Part shown: positions 1-7,637 of the stretch, one piece after another
Numbering within the stretch: the first letter of the stretch is position 1
How the letters are laid out: each line of letters begins with the position of its first letter
DNA from: Deltaproteobacteria bacterium
GTDB taxonomy: Bacteria > Desulfobacterota > Binatia > UBA9968
Direction of reading: 5' to 3'
NCBI GenBank assembly: GCA_016210115.1
Contig: JACQUW010000036.1
Location: 1 to 32,934 of the forward strand
DNA: 32,934 nt
The notes under the pieces: model-generated
The model's input: only the letters and a program-made list of their open reading frames with translations
What the model was told of the DNA's origin: nothing
Database searches by the model: none
Program-made: the position numbers and the translations under genes

Positions 1-2
1 CC

Positions 3-137
3 TCTGTGTTCTCGGCGGGCGTCGCTGTACATACGAGAGATTCGGACGCGGCTCACGCGCTGATTAGATTCCTCGCGTCGCCTGAGGCGGCCCGTGCCAT
101 CACAAACAGCGGGTTGGAACCAATAGGAAATCGCTGA
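3..137 (+). CDS. C-terminal end of a ModA-like substrate-binding protein (partial)
   Basis: The window opens inside this reading frame, which gives 44 residues before a TGA. The sequence FLASPEAARAITNSGLEP followed by IGNR is typical of the C-terminus of molybdate-type (ModA family) periplasmic binding proteins, where a 'FL.SP.A...F...G..P' helix ends the second lobe. The ligand cannot be judged because the binding-site residues lie outside the window. In this family the protein would be periplasmic and hand its ligand to an ABC permease. The gene converges with the oxidoreductase at 179, leaving only about 40 bases between them. The family call rests on this short tail alone. Confidence 0.6.
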   Translation, partial: SVFSAGVAVHTRDSDAAHALIRFLASPEAARAITNSGLEPIGNR

Positions 138-178
138 AGCCAAGCGTAAAGGGGACACCGGATGCCGTAAGTCCCGGC

Positions 179-925
179 TCATTTGAGCGTCTTCAGGCGC
201 TCCTGCATCTCCTTGGCCGTGATTTCCTGGCCGTACAAGGGCCCTCCGCGAGCAAATTGCTTGGCGCTTTCGAGTGAGCCGATGATCACCGGATCGAAGC
301 CGGCATCTCGGACAAGCCTCGAGGCCGCGTTTAGCGCCTCCTTGTCATCACCTGCGATAGGGATGGCCATACGGCTCCCGGACCGGTTGGCTTCCCTGGC
401 TAGTATCCGATAGTTCAGTGTATTGAATGCACGTACGATCCGCGCCCCCGCCAGGTACTTTGCCGAGGTGATGCCGATTCCGTTCGCATTAGCTTCCTTT
501 ACAATCTCGCCGTCTCGGCTCGGAACCGCGTTGCCGGCGTCGAGTACGACCTTGCCTCGAAAGTCACCGGCATAGTCCCTGCCGATCTGCGGATAAGCGC
601 CGTAGGGCACCGCAATAAAAACGACGTCGCCGAAGTTTAATGCTTCCTTTACGGTGCCGGCACGCGCCAAGGGACCTAGACCCTCGACAAATTGTTTGAG
701 CTTCTCGGGATGTCTGGACGAGAACAGCACCGGATGACCGGCTTTCACCCACAGCGCTCCCACCGTGCCGCCGATGTTGCCGGACCCGATAATGCCGATT
801 CTTATTTTTGACGCGTCCTTAGTGGCCTGGCTGAAAGCGGACCGAGAAAAAATGGCAAGTGCTAAAGCCAGAGTTACAATAGTGACAAAACCAAAAAACA
901 ATCGACGCCTTGCGTTTGAGAACAT
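179..925 (-). CDS. exported NADPH-dependent F420 reductase-like oxidoreductase
   Basis: A 248-residue protein. Residues about 9-33 form a hydrophobic signal or anchor segment ending in an AFSQA-type cleavage site. A Rossmann fold follows with the dinucleotide motif GIIGSGNIGGTVG near residue 43 and then SSRHPEK, where the Ser-Ser-Arg after the second strand suggests NADP(H). The body resembles the NADPH-dependent F420 reductase / pyrroline-5-carboxylate reductase N-terminal domain family (VVFIAVPYGAYP, VVLDAGNAVP, VRAFNTLNY, PIAGDD). Such proteins are usually cytoplasmic, so an N-terminal export signal on a dinucleotide-binding fold is a little unusual. The ATG at 925 is preceded by GGGAGA at suitable spacing. 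The substrate is unknown. It could be monocistronic; the broken hydrolase lies about 40 bases upstream on the same strand. Confidence 0.8.
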   Translation of the reverse strand: MFSNARRRLFFGFVTIVTLALALAIFSRSAFSQATKDASKIRIGIIGSGNIGGTVGALWVKAGHPVLFSSRHPEKLKQFVEGLGPLARAGTVKEALNFGDVVFIAVPYGAYPQIGRDYAGDFRGKVVLDAGNAVPSRDGEIVKEANANGIGITSAKYLAGARIVRAFNTLNYRILAREANRSGSRMAIPIAGDDKEALNAASRLVRDAGFDPVIIGSLESAKQFARGGPLYGQEITAKEMQERLKTLK

Positions 926-965
926 ATAGAATCTCCCTTTTCTTCCCTTTTGCCTCCCCCCAATT

Positions 966-1884
966 CTACGACTTTAACGTCTTGTTGAAGTGGTCGATGG
1001 TTCGTTGCCAGGCGAGTTTCGCCGCGGCATCGTCATAACGCGGCGTGGTATCGTTATGGAAGCCGTGATTCGTTTTGGGATACACATAGGCCTCGTATTT
1101 AACGCCGTTCGTTTTGAACGCGGCTTCGCAGTCGGGCCACCTGGCGTTGATGTTGGGATCCCGTTCGGCGAAGTGAAGCAGAAGAGCGGCCTTGATCTTC
1201 GGCGCGTCCTGACTAGCCGGTGGGCTGCCATAGAAGGGAACCCCGGCCGCAAGCTGCGGCATCCGGACCGCCAGCCTGTTGACCATACCGCCGCCGAAAC
1301 AAAAACCCACAGCTCCGAGCTTGCCGGTCGATTGCGGATGCTTCAGCAGGAACTCCGCCGCGGCGACGAAGTCGTCGGTTATTTTCGCGCCGTCGAGCGT
1401 CCTCTGCATCGCAAGCGCCTTTTTCATCGGCTTCGGCTCCGTACTTGTCAACGCTCGGGTAGCCGCCAACAGGCCCAATCGCATCCGGTCCAAAGGCCAT
1501 GAAGCCGGCCACGGCTAGGCGCCGCACTACATCCTCTATATAAGGATTGAGGCCGCGGTTTTCGTGAACCACCAACACGACGGGGAATTTGTCGCCGGTT
1601 GCGGGGCGGGCAAGTAATCCCCGCATCGTTCCATCAGGCGAGTTGCCCTTGGGTGAGGGGTACATCGTGTACTCCGCTTGGATTCGCTTATCGTCTTTGG
1701 CTACTTGCTGCGCCAGCGCATAATTGGGGCGGAGCATGTCCCACAGGGCCGTCGCCGTCAGGCCGCCAACGGCGAATTTGGCGGCCCCATCCAGAAACTC
1801 GCGGCGGCTGATGCCGCCGTGAACGTATCTGTGGAAAAGACTAAGTAGTTCCGGATCGAAATCACTCGCTTTTTTTCTTTCCAT
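966..1884 (-). pseudogene. dienelactone hydrolase family protein with Tat-like signal, frameshifted
   Basis: Two overlapping frames together encode one dienelactone-hydrolase-family alpha/beta hydrolase. The first part starts at ATG 1884 (SD AAAGGAG) and runs through a twin-arginine-like signal ([13 protein letters not shown]), the early strands ([20 protein letters not shown]) and [14 protein letters not shown]. It loses frame near 1418-1419, where one extra G in the coding strand changes DEKALAMQ to DEKGACDA. The second part carries the Cys nucleophile elbow GFCFGGG, the acid ERDPN and the histidine NHGFH, so the triad survives downstream of the break. Removing one base restores a continuous protein of about 305 residues. 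The rest of the gene is free of stops, so the lesion is either very recent or an assembly/sequencing error. Family members hydrolyse dienelactones or related esters; the true substrate is unknown. Confidence 0.8.
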
Positions 1885-2084
1885 AACGATGGACTCCTTT
1901 AAGTGTGTAGAGAAGTCGGTAGAGCCTATCTTATCAAGTCTTCTTCTATAGCCAAGCCCATACGTTCTAAGAGTCTTCACCTCAGTCCCGCTCGTCTGAA
2001 AAATCCGAAGAGTAACCGTATCAGTGGAGCAGTCACCACGCTTATTTATCCGTCTTCCTTCGCCTCCATATTCCGGTAAGGCGT

Positions 2085-2112
2085 TTGACAGAGGGGTTAA
2101 ACAAGGCACAAT
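2085..2112 (+). promoter_or_regulatory. candidate sigma70 promoter for the VOC gene
   Basis: A perfect TTGACA at 2085-2090 is followed after 16 bases by CACAAT at 2107-2112, a 4/6 match to the -10 consensus. Transcription would start near 2119 and give a leader of about 60 bases before the VOC start at 2180. The gap 1885-2179 lies between divergent genes and contains no other coding signal. Confidence 0.4.
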
Positions 2113-2179
2113 GAGCCTCGGTGATGCTCGAATCACGACTCCTTTTTGGGACAGGCATCCATACCCACGGGAGGAGATT

Positions 2180-2545
2180 ATGGCGATAACTTTAAATCAC
2201 ACGATTGTGCCGGCGCATGATAAGGATGCTTCGGCGCGTTTTTTTGCCGGGATCTTCGGTCTCAAATATGAAGGGGCCACCGGCCACTTTGCTCCGGTTC
2301 GAGTCAACAAGGAGCTTACCCTCGATTTCGACAACGCCGAGTCCTTTGAGCCGCACCACTATGCATTCCATGTGACCGACGAGGAATTCGACGCGATCTT
2401 CAAGCGCGTGCAAGAAGCGGGCATTCCCTACGGCAGCGATCCTTGGAGTATGGAGAACCGACAACTGAATTCGCGCAAAGGCGGCCGCGGCGTTTATTTT
2501 CGCGATCCGAACGGCCATGTTCTGGAGCTCCTTACGCGAGCCTGA
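2180..2545 (+). CDS. VOC/glyoxalase superfamily protein
   Basis: A 121-residue single-copy vicinal-oxygen-chelate protein. The first beta-alpha-beta unit holds [21 protein letters not shown] and the second ends with [14 protein letters not shown], the classic C-terminal signature whose Glu is a metal ligand. His residues in LNHT and in PHHYAFHV fit the other ligand positions. The start is ATG 2180, preceded by GGGAGGAG; a longer upstream frame has no family match and is rejected. VOC proteins bind a divalent metal and act as isomerases, dioxygenases or resistance proteins. Nothing here tells which, although a ring-cleavage-type neighbour (the dienelactone hydrolase, divergent) makes aromatic breakdown possible. 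Confidence 0.85.
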   Translation: MAITLNHTIVPAHDKDASARFFAGIFGLKYEGATGHFAPVRVNKELTLDFDNAESFEPHHYAFHVTDEEFDAIFKRVQEAGIPYGSDPWSMENRQLNSRKGGRGVYFRDPNGHVLELLTRA

Positions 2546-2854
2546 TATCGGAACCTTGATGAATCGCTTGCCGGACCTCGGGCCGGGCAGAAGATTCTGG
2601 TGCGGATGGGGAGCAAGAATGCGGCCAAGGTGAAGGCAAAGCTGCGGGAGATTCGGAGCGCGTTGGTGTCAAGAGCGCCCAAAGGGCCAGCGCGTTGATC
2701 TCGTTTGGACAAATCCACTTTTGCGAAAGAAGAGCGATTTCAGCATCGTCGGCGAGGACGGGAAGGCGGTCAAAGAAAAAGAGACCTACGAACGGGATGA
2801 TTTGAATGGGCGCCCAGGATCTTTTCAGGAAGGCAATACTTTTTTCCTTCGACG
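2546..2854 (+). other. gene-free stretch with decayed coding remnants
   Basis: About 310 bases lie between the VOC stop and the convergent binding-protein gene. In the VOC frame, after its stop, a basic 30-residue peptide can be read from ATG 2606 to the stop at 2698 (GSKNAAKVKAKLREIRSAL). Another frame from about 2721 gives a hydrophilic stretch (KKSDFSIVGEDGKAVKEKE). Neither has a ribosome binding site or a family I recognise. They look like leftovers of a lost gene rather than active genes. Confidence 0.3.
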
Positions 2855-3883
2855 CTATTGCAGGCCAAAAATCTCTCGGTATTCTTTCCCAAAGGCCTCA
2901 AGTCCCCGCTCATATATGGAGTCGGTATCAGTGGGATATCCTTTGATTTTCCCAAGCTCCTCATTGCGTGGTTGTATATCCGTCCTGCCGGGTATTCTGC
3001 CAAAATTTCTGATCAACCTTTGCCCATCGACCGCCAACATAAAATCCACTAAAAGCCTGGCTGCATTAGGATGCGGGGCGCTAGAGGTTACGGCAACAGT
3101 TTCCAGGATCGCGACAACGGGGTCAAGAGCCACCCAATCTATAGTTGCCCCTTTCTGCTTTAGAAGGGAAACACGGTATGCATACATATTAATGCCAATC
3201 ATCGCCTCCCCTGCGGCGACCAACTGGGCTATGGCGGAATGCCCGGTCATGAATTTTATATTCTGAGTTGCTAGTTTTTTTGCAAAAGCAATTGTTCTGT
3301 CTCTTCCCCAGACTTTCTGCAGAGTGGCGAACCAATCGTATTCCACCCTATCCATCATCATGTTCCCTTTCCACTGGGGCTTGAGGAGGTCCTCGTAGGT
3401 TTGAGGTGCATCGGCTGCCGTAACCAACCTCGTGTTGAATGCGGTTACGAGCATTAAAGGGTGGACATTTGTCCAGTACCCATCGGGATCTTTAAAACCC
3501 ACGGGGATCGCGGCTGCCTCGGGAGATACATACTTCTGAAGCAAGCCTTCTTTTTTAAATACCTGCATCTCCGATCCCCCGGCGAATATAACATCGGCTT
3601 TCAGTGAGCCGGCGCGCGCCTCGGTCAGGACTTTGTTAATGACGGCGCCGCTTCCTCCACGGAAGCCTTCGACAACTATGCCTGGATATTTTTTCTCGAA
3701 CGTGCTCTTGAGAGCTTCATTGTCCTTTACGTTCATGACCGTATAGAGCACGACTTTCGCTTCCTTCTTCGCGGCCTTGAGCCGCTGGCCCTCCGCAGCG
3801 TAAATCCGTGTCCCTAAGAAAGAAGACAAGACCAGAAAAGAGATCATTCCGCAAAAAATGCGCGCCGTTTGACTGTGTTTCAT
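2855..3883 (-). CDS. extracellular solute-binding protein, COG1840/Fe(III)-type family
   Basis: A 342-residue periplasmic binding protein. Residues 1-29 form a signal peptide (basic start, hydrophobic FCGMISFLVLSSFLG, cleavage near YAAEG). The mature start, KEAKVVLYTVMNVKDNEALKS, is the usual first strand of the family. Further family segments are GGSGAVINKVLTEARAGSLKADVIF and a late LVDFMLAVDGQRLI helix. The paired tyrosines that bind iron in FbpA/FutA are not evident (only INMYAYRV), so an organic ligand is at least as likely as Fe(III). Start ATG 3883 has SD AAGGAG; a longer frame upstream overlaps the previous gene and is not used. It is the last gene of an operon with the two enzymes upstream, and no permease or ATPase accompanies it, so it is an orphan binding protein. 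Confidence 0.85.
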   Translation of the reverse strand: MKHSQTARIFCGMISFLVLSSFLGTRIYAAEGQRLKAAKKEAKVVLYTVMNVKDNEALKSTFEKKYPGIVVEGFRGGSGAVINKVLTEARAGSLKADVIFAGGSEMQVFKKEGLLQKYVSPEAAAIPVGFKDPDGYWTNVHPLMLVTAFNTRLVTAADAPQTYEDLLKPQWKGNMMMDRVEYDWFATLQKVWGRDRTIAFAKKLATQNIKFMTGHSAIAQLVAAGEAMIGINMYAYRVSLLKQKGATIDWVALDPVVAILETVAVTSSAPHPNAARLLVDFMLAVDGQRLIRNFGRIPGRTDIQPRNEELGKIKGYPTDTDSIYERGLEAFGKEYREIFGLQ

Positions 3884-3924
3884 AGACCGCTCTCCTTGGA
3901 GAATTTCCCTCGTCGCTTGAGTCC

Positions 3925-5385
3925 CTAAAGGGGATAGCTCCGACTTCCTGGGACCCGAGGGATGTACTTTCCATTCGGCCGACCGACAATCTCTGCTCTC
4001 GGCGCACCCTCTTTCCATTCCATGATAACCTCACCGCGGAGCACGGTCATGACCGGCCAGCCCTTCATTTCTTTCCCTTCGTAGATCGACCACCCCGGAG
4101 TGCTGTAAATCATGTCATTGCGCACCGTGACCTTTTTTTCCAAATCTACTATAGTCAAATCTGCATCAGCTCCGGGCAGCAGGCACCCTTTTTTAGGGTA
4201 CAAACCCCAGATCTTTGCTGGATTCTCGGACGATATTTCAGCCAATCTCTGTAACGAGATTCTGCCTTGATTGACACCTTCACTCAACATGACCGGCAGG
4301 AATGATTCAACTCTGGACGAAAATCCTGAAACCGTTTCCCAGACACTTTCTTTCAAAAGCTGTTCTCGTTTGCCTCTCGTCCGCGAAACCACATGGTCCG
4401 AGCCGATTGCATCAATCAGACCGCTTGCCACAGCGTCCCAAAGCTTCTCGATTGTTTCTTCATCCCGCAAAGGGACGTTGATTTTCCACGTTCCCCTGGG
4501 AAGCGACAGATAATGCGGACCTGTCTGACCGAAAATCGTGACCCCCCGCTCTTTCGCCCGCCTGATTTCTTCGATTGTCTCTGGGGTAGTGACGTGCTGA
4601 ATGTGGATGGGACACCCCGTGACTTTCGCTAGGTAGGAGTACTGAGCTACGTGGATTGCCTCACAAAAAGCTGGCGAGCGGTCACTCCACGCGGCCATGT
4701 CATTTCGGCCTTCGTTCCTCAGTCGCTCCTCGATAACTCGGGCAATCTCCCAGTCCTCGCAATGCAGGGAAACAATTCCAGGAGGCCCCAAACGAGCGAC
4801 ATTCTCCATTCCAATATAGACGGTTCCACTATCAAAGCCTCTAGGAAGCCCCGAACCGTGAGCCCAATGTTTTGCTATCTCATAGTTCTTGCAATGGAGG
4901 TAAAATTTGTAAGAGGTGATGCCGAAATTTTTCGCATAAGCCGGAATCTCACTAGCCTGCTGGTCAGTTTCCACCATCGGCGTGAAGAAAAAATCCACCG
5001 TGGAATCTTTTTCGCAGGCGCTGATGCAGTAAGGCACGACATCGCTGAATGACACAACGTCCTCAGGCTTGACGGCTTGCGGATCAAACTGTGGCCCCAT
5101 TCGCGGACTAGGTGACTGAATTCCCCAAGTCGTAATTCCCCCGGCTGCCGCAGCTCGGCTTTCAGTCTTGATTTCCCTTGCGACAGGCCGCCCAGGATGC
5201 GCTTCGGGGTCCACGGTCCCGGGCAGAATTGTCTTACCCTTCACATCAATCACTTTGCGCGAGCTTGGAAAGGCCGAATCGGTGCAAAGGGCGACTATTT
5301 TGCCTTTATCTATCGCAACCCCGCCAAAAAAAGTCCGAGTTGGTATAACGACATTTCCACCTTTCACTACCAGGTCAACTTCCAT
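3925..5385 (-). CDS. dihydropyrimidinase/allantoinase-like cyclic amidohydrolase
   Basis: A 486-residue member of the amidohydrolase superfamily, similar in size and layout to dihydropyrimidinase, hydantoinase and allantoinase. The N-terminal beta-sandwich strand (VVKGGNVVIP) is followed by the metal-binding strand PGTVDPEAHPG. The normal D-x-H-x-H reads D59-P-E61-A-H63, so the first His is replaced by Glu (codon GAA at 5205-5203). The remaining binuclear-site residues are present: likely carboxylated Lys160 (SYKFYLH), His208 (SLHCED), His264 (HIQHVTTP) and Asp330 (GSDHV). The enzyme would open a cyclic amide or imide ring in the cytoplasm. It lies 36 bases after the ornithine-cyclodeaminase-like gene and 41 bases before the binding protein, so the three are probably one operon. 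The exact substrate is unknown. Confidence 0.85.
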   Translation of the reverse strand: MEVDLVVKGGNVVIPTRTFFGGVAIDKGKIVALCTDSAFPSSRKVIDVKGKTILPGTVDPEAHPGRPVAREIKTESRAAAAGGITTWGIQSPSPRMGPQFDPQAVKPEDVVSFSDVVPYCISACEKDSTVDFFFTPMVETDQQASEIPAYAKNFGITSYKFYLHCKNYEIAKHWAHGSGLPRGFDSGTVYIGMENVARLGPPGIVSLHCEDWEIARVIEERLRNEGRNDMAAWSDRSPAFCEAIHVAQYSYLAKVTGCPIHIQHVTTPETIEEIRRAKERGVTIFGQTGPHYLSLPRGTWKINVPLRDEETIEKLWDAVASGLIDAIGSDHVVSRTRGKREQLLKESVWETVSGFSSRVESFLPVMLSEGVNQGRISLQRLAEISSENPAKIWGLYPKKGCLLPGADADLTIVDLEKKVTVRNDMIYSTPGWSIYEGKEMKGWPVMTVLRGEVIMEWKEGAPRAEIVGRPNGKYIPRVPGSRSYPL

Positions 5386-5421
5386 TTCTGTCTCCTATCT
5401 CCATAGTATGATAACCTACGG

Positions 5422-6486
5422 CTAAGGATGCACAGACTGGGTAAACCACTCCAAGGGGACTTGTTTTCCCAGACCTTTGGCAACCGCCTGTTTATAAATT
5501 TCAACACTGAAAGCGAACTGGACACCTAGACCTGAGCTTCCTCCCGATCCGCTGCCGGAAAATACTGTGATCTCAGCAGGGTCTTTCCTGCCGACGCGTC
5601 CGATAACCACGTCTCCCAATGTTACGATCTTCTTCTTTTCTTGCCTAGTGAGTTCTTTGATGCCTCTAACCTCGCCGGGGATTAATCCTGCCATGGACCA
5701 ATGGCTCGAAGCTTCCTTCATGCGAACAACATTGAGAGAGCAATTTTTATAAGAATAGTCGTCTAACTCATATCCCGCGACTGAGTTAATGTGTGTTCCT
5801 GGGCTTAGCCAGTGGCCATCGAAAACGGGCTCCAAAGAATTCGTAGCGCAGACAACGATATCCGAGCCCTCCACAACCGATTCGGGCGTGTCTGGATGGA
5901 CTTCGATGCCAAGCCTCTCCGACCATTCACGAGCGAATTTCTTCACGTTTTCCGGAGTTGGACTGTATACCTTAACTCTTTCTATGGACCGGACTTCATC
6001 AAGTGCAAGGAGCTGCGCCCCAGCCTGCCAGCCAGTCCCAAACAATCCAACTACGTGAGATTCCGGACGAGAAAGAAATCTTGCGGCCACTCCGCTTGTA
6101 GCCCCAACTCGCATTCTTTGCAGAAAACCATCCTGTAAAATGGCCAGGAGTTCGCCATTGTAAATATCAAAAAGGAAAACTAGACCCAGCCATTTATTGC
6201 CAGGAAGTGCAGGAAGTTTGTCGCGTCTCTTTCTGCCCTGACTGACACTTTCGTGAACAATATCTGAACTCAAACGAAGCGCGTGGACGCCATACCTGGG
6301 AGCAGCACCATCCATCGATTTAAACAAGTAGAATCTGTCAGTGCTCAAGGGGACATAAGTGTGGGAGCGGGGTCGGTTAACCGCTTTGTCTTCAGCCAAA
6401 TCCCTAAACGTGTCTTCCATGGCCTTCAGGCACATCTCCATCGTAAGGATTTGCTCTATCTCTTCATTGCTCAGAATTAAAACCAT
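5422..6486 (-). CDS. ornithine cyclodeaminase / mu-crystallin family NAD(P)-dependent enzyme
   Basis: A 354-residue protein when started at ATG 6486, preceded by a purine-rich TTGGGGGC. A TTG start 19 codons upstream has no ribosome binding site, and family members begin at the LILSNEEIEQIL segment. Family features are the N-terminal dimerisation part with RMRVGATSGVAARFL, the dinucleotide motif VVGLFGTGWQAGAQLLAL, VKVYSPTPENVKKFA, DIVVCATNS and the late GDVVIGRVGRKDP. The family includes ornithine cyclodeaminase, ketimine reductases, alanine dehydrogenase and N-substituted amino acid dehydrogenases; the sequence does not separate these. It heads an operon with a cyclic amidohydrolase and a binding protein, which suggests reduction or deamination of an amino-acid-like product of ring opening. 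That role is inference. Confidence 0.85.
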   Translation of the reverse strand: MVLILSNEEIEQILTMEMCLKAMEDTFRDLAEDKAVNRPRSHTYVPLSTDRFYLFKSMDGAAPRYGVHALRLSSDIVHESVSQGRKRRDKLPALPGNKWLGLVFLFDIYNGELLAILQDGFLQRMRVGATSGVAARFLSRPESHVVGLFGTGWQAGAQLLALDEVRSIERVKVYSPTPENVKKFAREWSERLGIEVHPDTPESVVEGSDIVVCATNSLEPVFDGHWLSPGTHINSVAGYELDDYSYKNCSLNVVRMKEASSHWSMAGLIPGEVRGIKELTRQEKKKIVTLGDVVIGRVGRKDPAEITVFSGSGSGGSSGLGVQFAFSVEIYKQAVAKGLGKQVPLEWFTQSVHP

Positions 6487-6599
6487 ATCAGCCCCCAAGG
6501 ACTCTCTCAGCAAACAGTCTATGTTTTTACTGTTCGGCGTCAAGGACTAAAATTTTTAAGGCCGCCATAACGAATATTTAAGTCCTCTCCCTTTGCCGT

Positions 6600-6960
6600 C
6601 TCTTCAGCTAGGGTACCAGTAGGGTTGAGCCTGGATTCGTTGCTCGCCTGATTCCGCTTTCGGTTCCGTTACACCGCGCGCCATCGCGGCCATCACTCGC
6701 AGCGAGCGAGATCTCCCGCGTTTCCCATAACAGCTTCCCTCACGTCCCATCCCGACGACCCCGGAAAGTCCACCTGCTTCTGTTCGGTTCCTTCGCGCAG
6801 ATGACACCGGTCTCCCTCATCTGACCACAGGGTCGGCACTCTCGATCTACAAGTTACGAGGCTCTGTGGGTTCCCTGCTAGTACAGGCGTGAGTTCGCGA
6901 TACTCCGTCTCTTTCCCTCTTTTCTTTCGTTCGCAGAGTTTTCTCGATCCGCCCAGCCCT
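6600..6960 (-). other. structured-looking non-coding segment, possible group II intron 5' remnant
   Basis: Read on the minus strand, this stretch has alternating short complementary blocks, for example CTCGCTGCGAG and GCGCGC-rich arms near 6680-6715. It also has phrases such as CCACAGAGCCTCGTAACT and TAGATCGAGAGTGCCGACCC that resemble, from memory, domain I of bacterial group II introns. No reverse transcriptase frame follows, and the ornithine-cyclodeaminase-like gene begins only about 115 bases beyond, so at most a 5' fragment survives. The 67-codon open frame inside it (6604-6807) has no family features. The identification is weak and needs a covariance-model search. Confidence 0.25.
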
Positions 6961-7339
6961 CTAAGTTGCCGTCCAGGACCAGATCTTCGCTAACGGGACG
7001 CGATTACGAAATTGCGCAACTGTCGAAGCGTTTGGCGCCGTGCCGCGCAAAGAGAGGTGCCCCAGCCAGGAGCAAGACTTCAGGAATAAAGAACTCGCCG
7101 ATATCCGCGTAGTAGCTTTGACCACTCGTGTCCCCGTGGAAGTGGCCACCGGTACACGGAAATGGCCTCAAGATTTTCATGTTTTCGCAATTACGCAAGT
7201 TCGAAAATATCGGGGTCTGATTACCACACCGGGCAGGTTGCCAGGGCGGCTGGATGAATGGCGGATGATGCTTTCAGGCAACGGTTCCGGGTTTTTTCAT
7301 AGAAGCAAAGATGGACGGGCAAGGAGTCTTTGATGCCGC
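6961..7339. other. gene-free stretch without recognisable content
   Basis: Short open frames exist on both strands here (for example 7004-7198 and 7221-7448 minus, 7040-7333 plus), but none has a ribosome binding site, family motif or sensible neighbour. The stretch lies between the possible intron remnant and the glycohydrolase fragment. I read it as decayed sequence. Confidence 0.4.
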
Positions 7340-7606
7340 CTACAATAGCGATCTTGACAAGATTACCGCTGCTGCTACCAGAACCGCGCAGTGAGCCACG
7401 ATGATCATACCGATGGAAAATCTTTCCTTGATGCGCTCCTTTGACCATCCTTCGACCGGCAAGCCGAAAGCGTTGCCCACGCCCACTCCCAGGATCACCC
7501 CGCGGTACCGAGCAGCCAAGTCAGCCGAAGACAGAGCTGTTACTGCTCTTGTCGGCCGGTCAAAGAATTGTTCCAGTGTGCTCCGGGACATACTCTGAAG
7601 CGCCAT
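7340..7606 (-). pseudogene. N-terminal fragment of an ADP-ribosylglycohydrolase family protein
   Basis: From ATG 7606 the frame codes for 88 residues. The part RYRGVILGVGVGNAFGLPVEG, continuing as WSKERIKERF, matches the opening helix of ADP-ribosylglycohydrolases, normally 'RYRG.LLG.A.GDALG.P.E'. The usual Asp of GDALG reads Asn here (GNAFG). After ERF, where intact proteins go on for some 200 further residues to the metal-binding DD motifs, the sequence turns into an unrelated hydrophobic run and stops. The gene is therefore truncated and cannot be an active hydrolase. It lies beside other debris, which suggests a rearrangement removed the rest. Confidence 0.6.
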
Positions 7607-7637
7607 CAACTACCTTGCCAAGCCGCCTATGTCGCGC

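Noticed and set aside
3884-4018. N-terminal extension of the solute-binding protein
   Set aside because: It would overlap the amidohydrolase and put 45 hydrophilic residues before a normal signal peptide; the later ATG has the ribosome binding site.
6604-6807. 67-codon minus-strand gene in the debris zone
   Set aside because: No ribosome binding site, composition typical of structured RNA, no recognisable domain.
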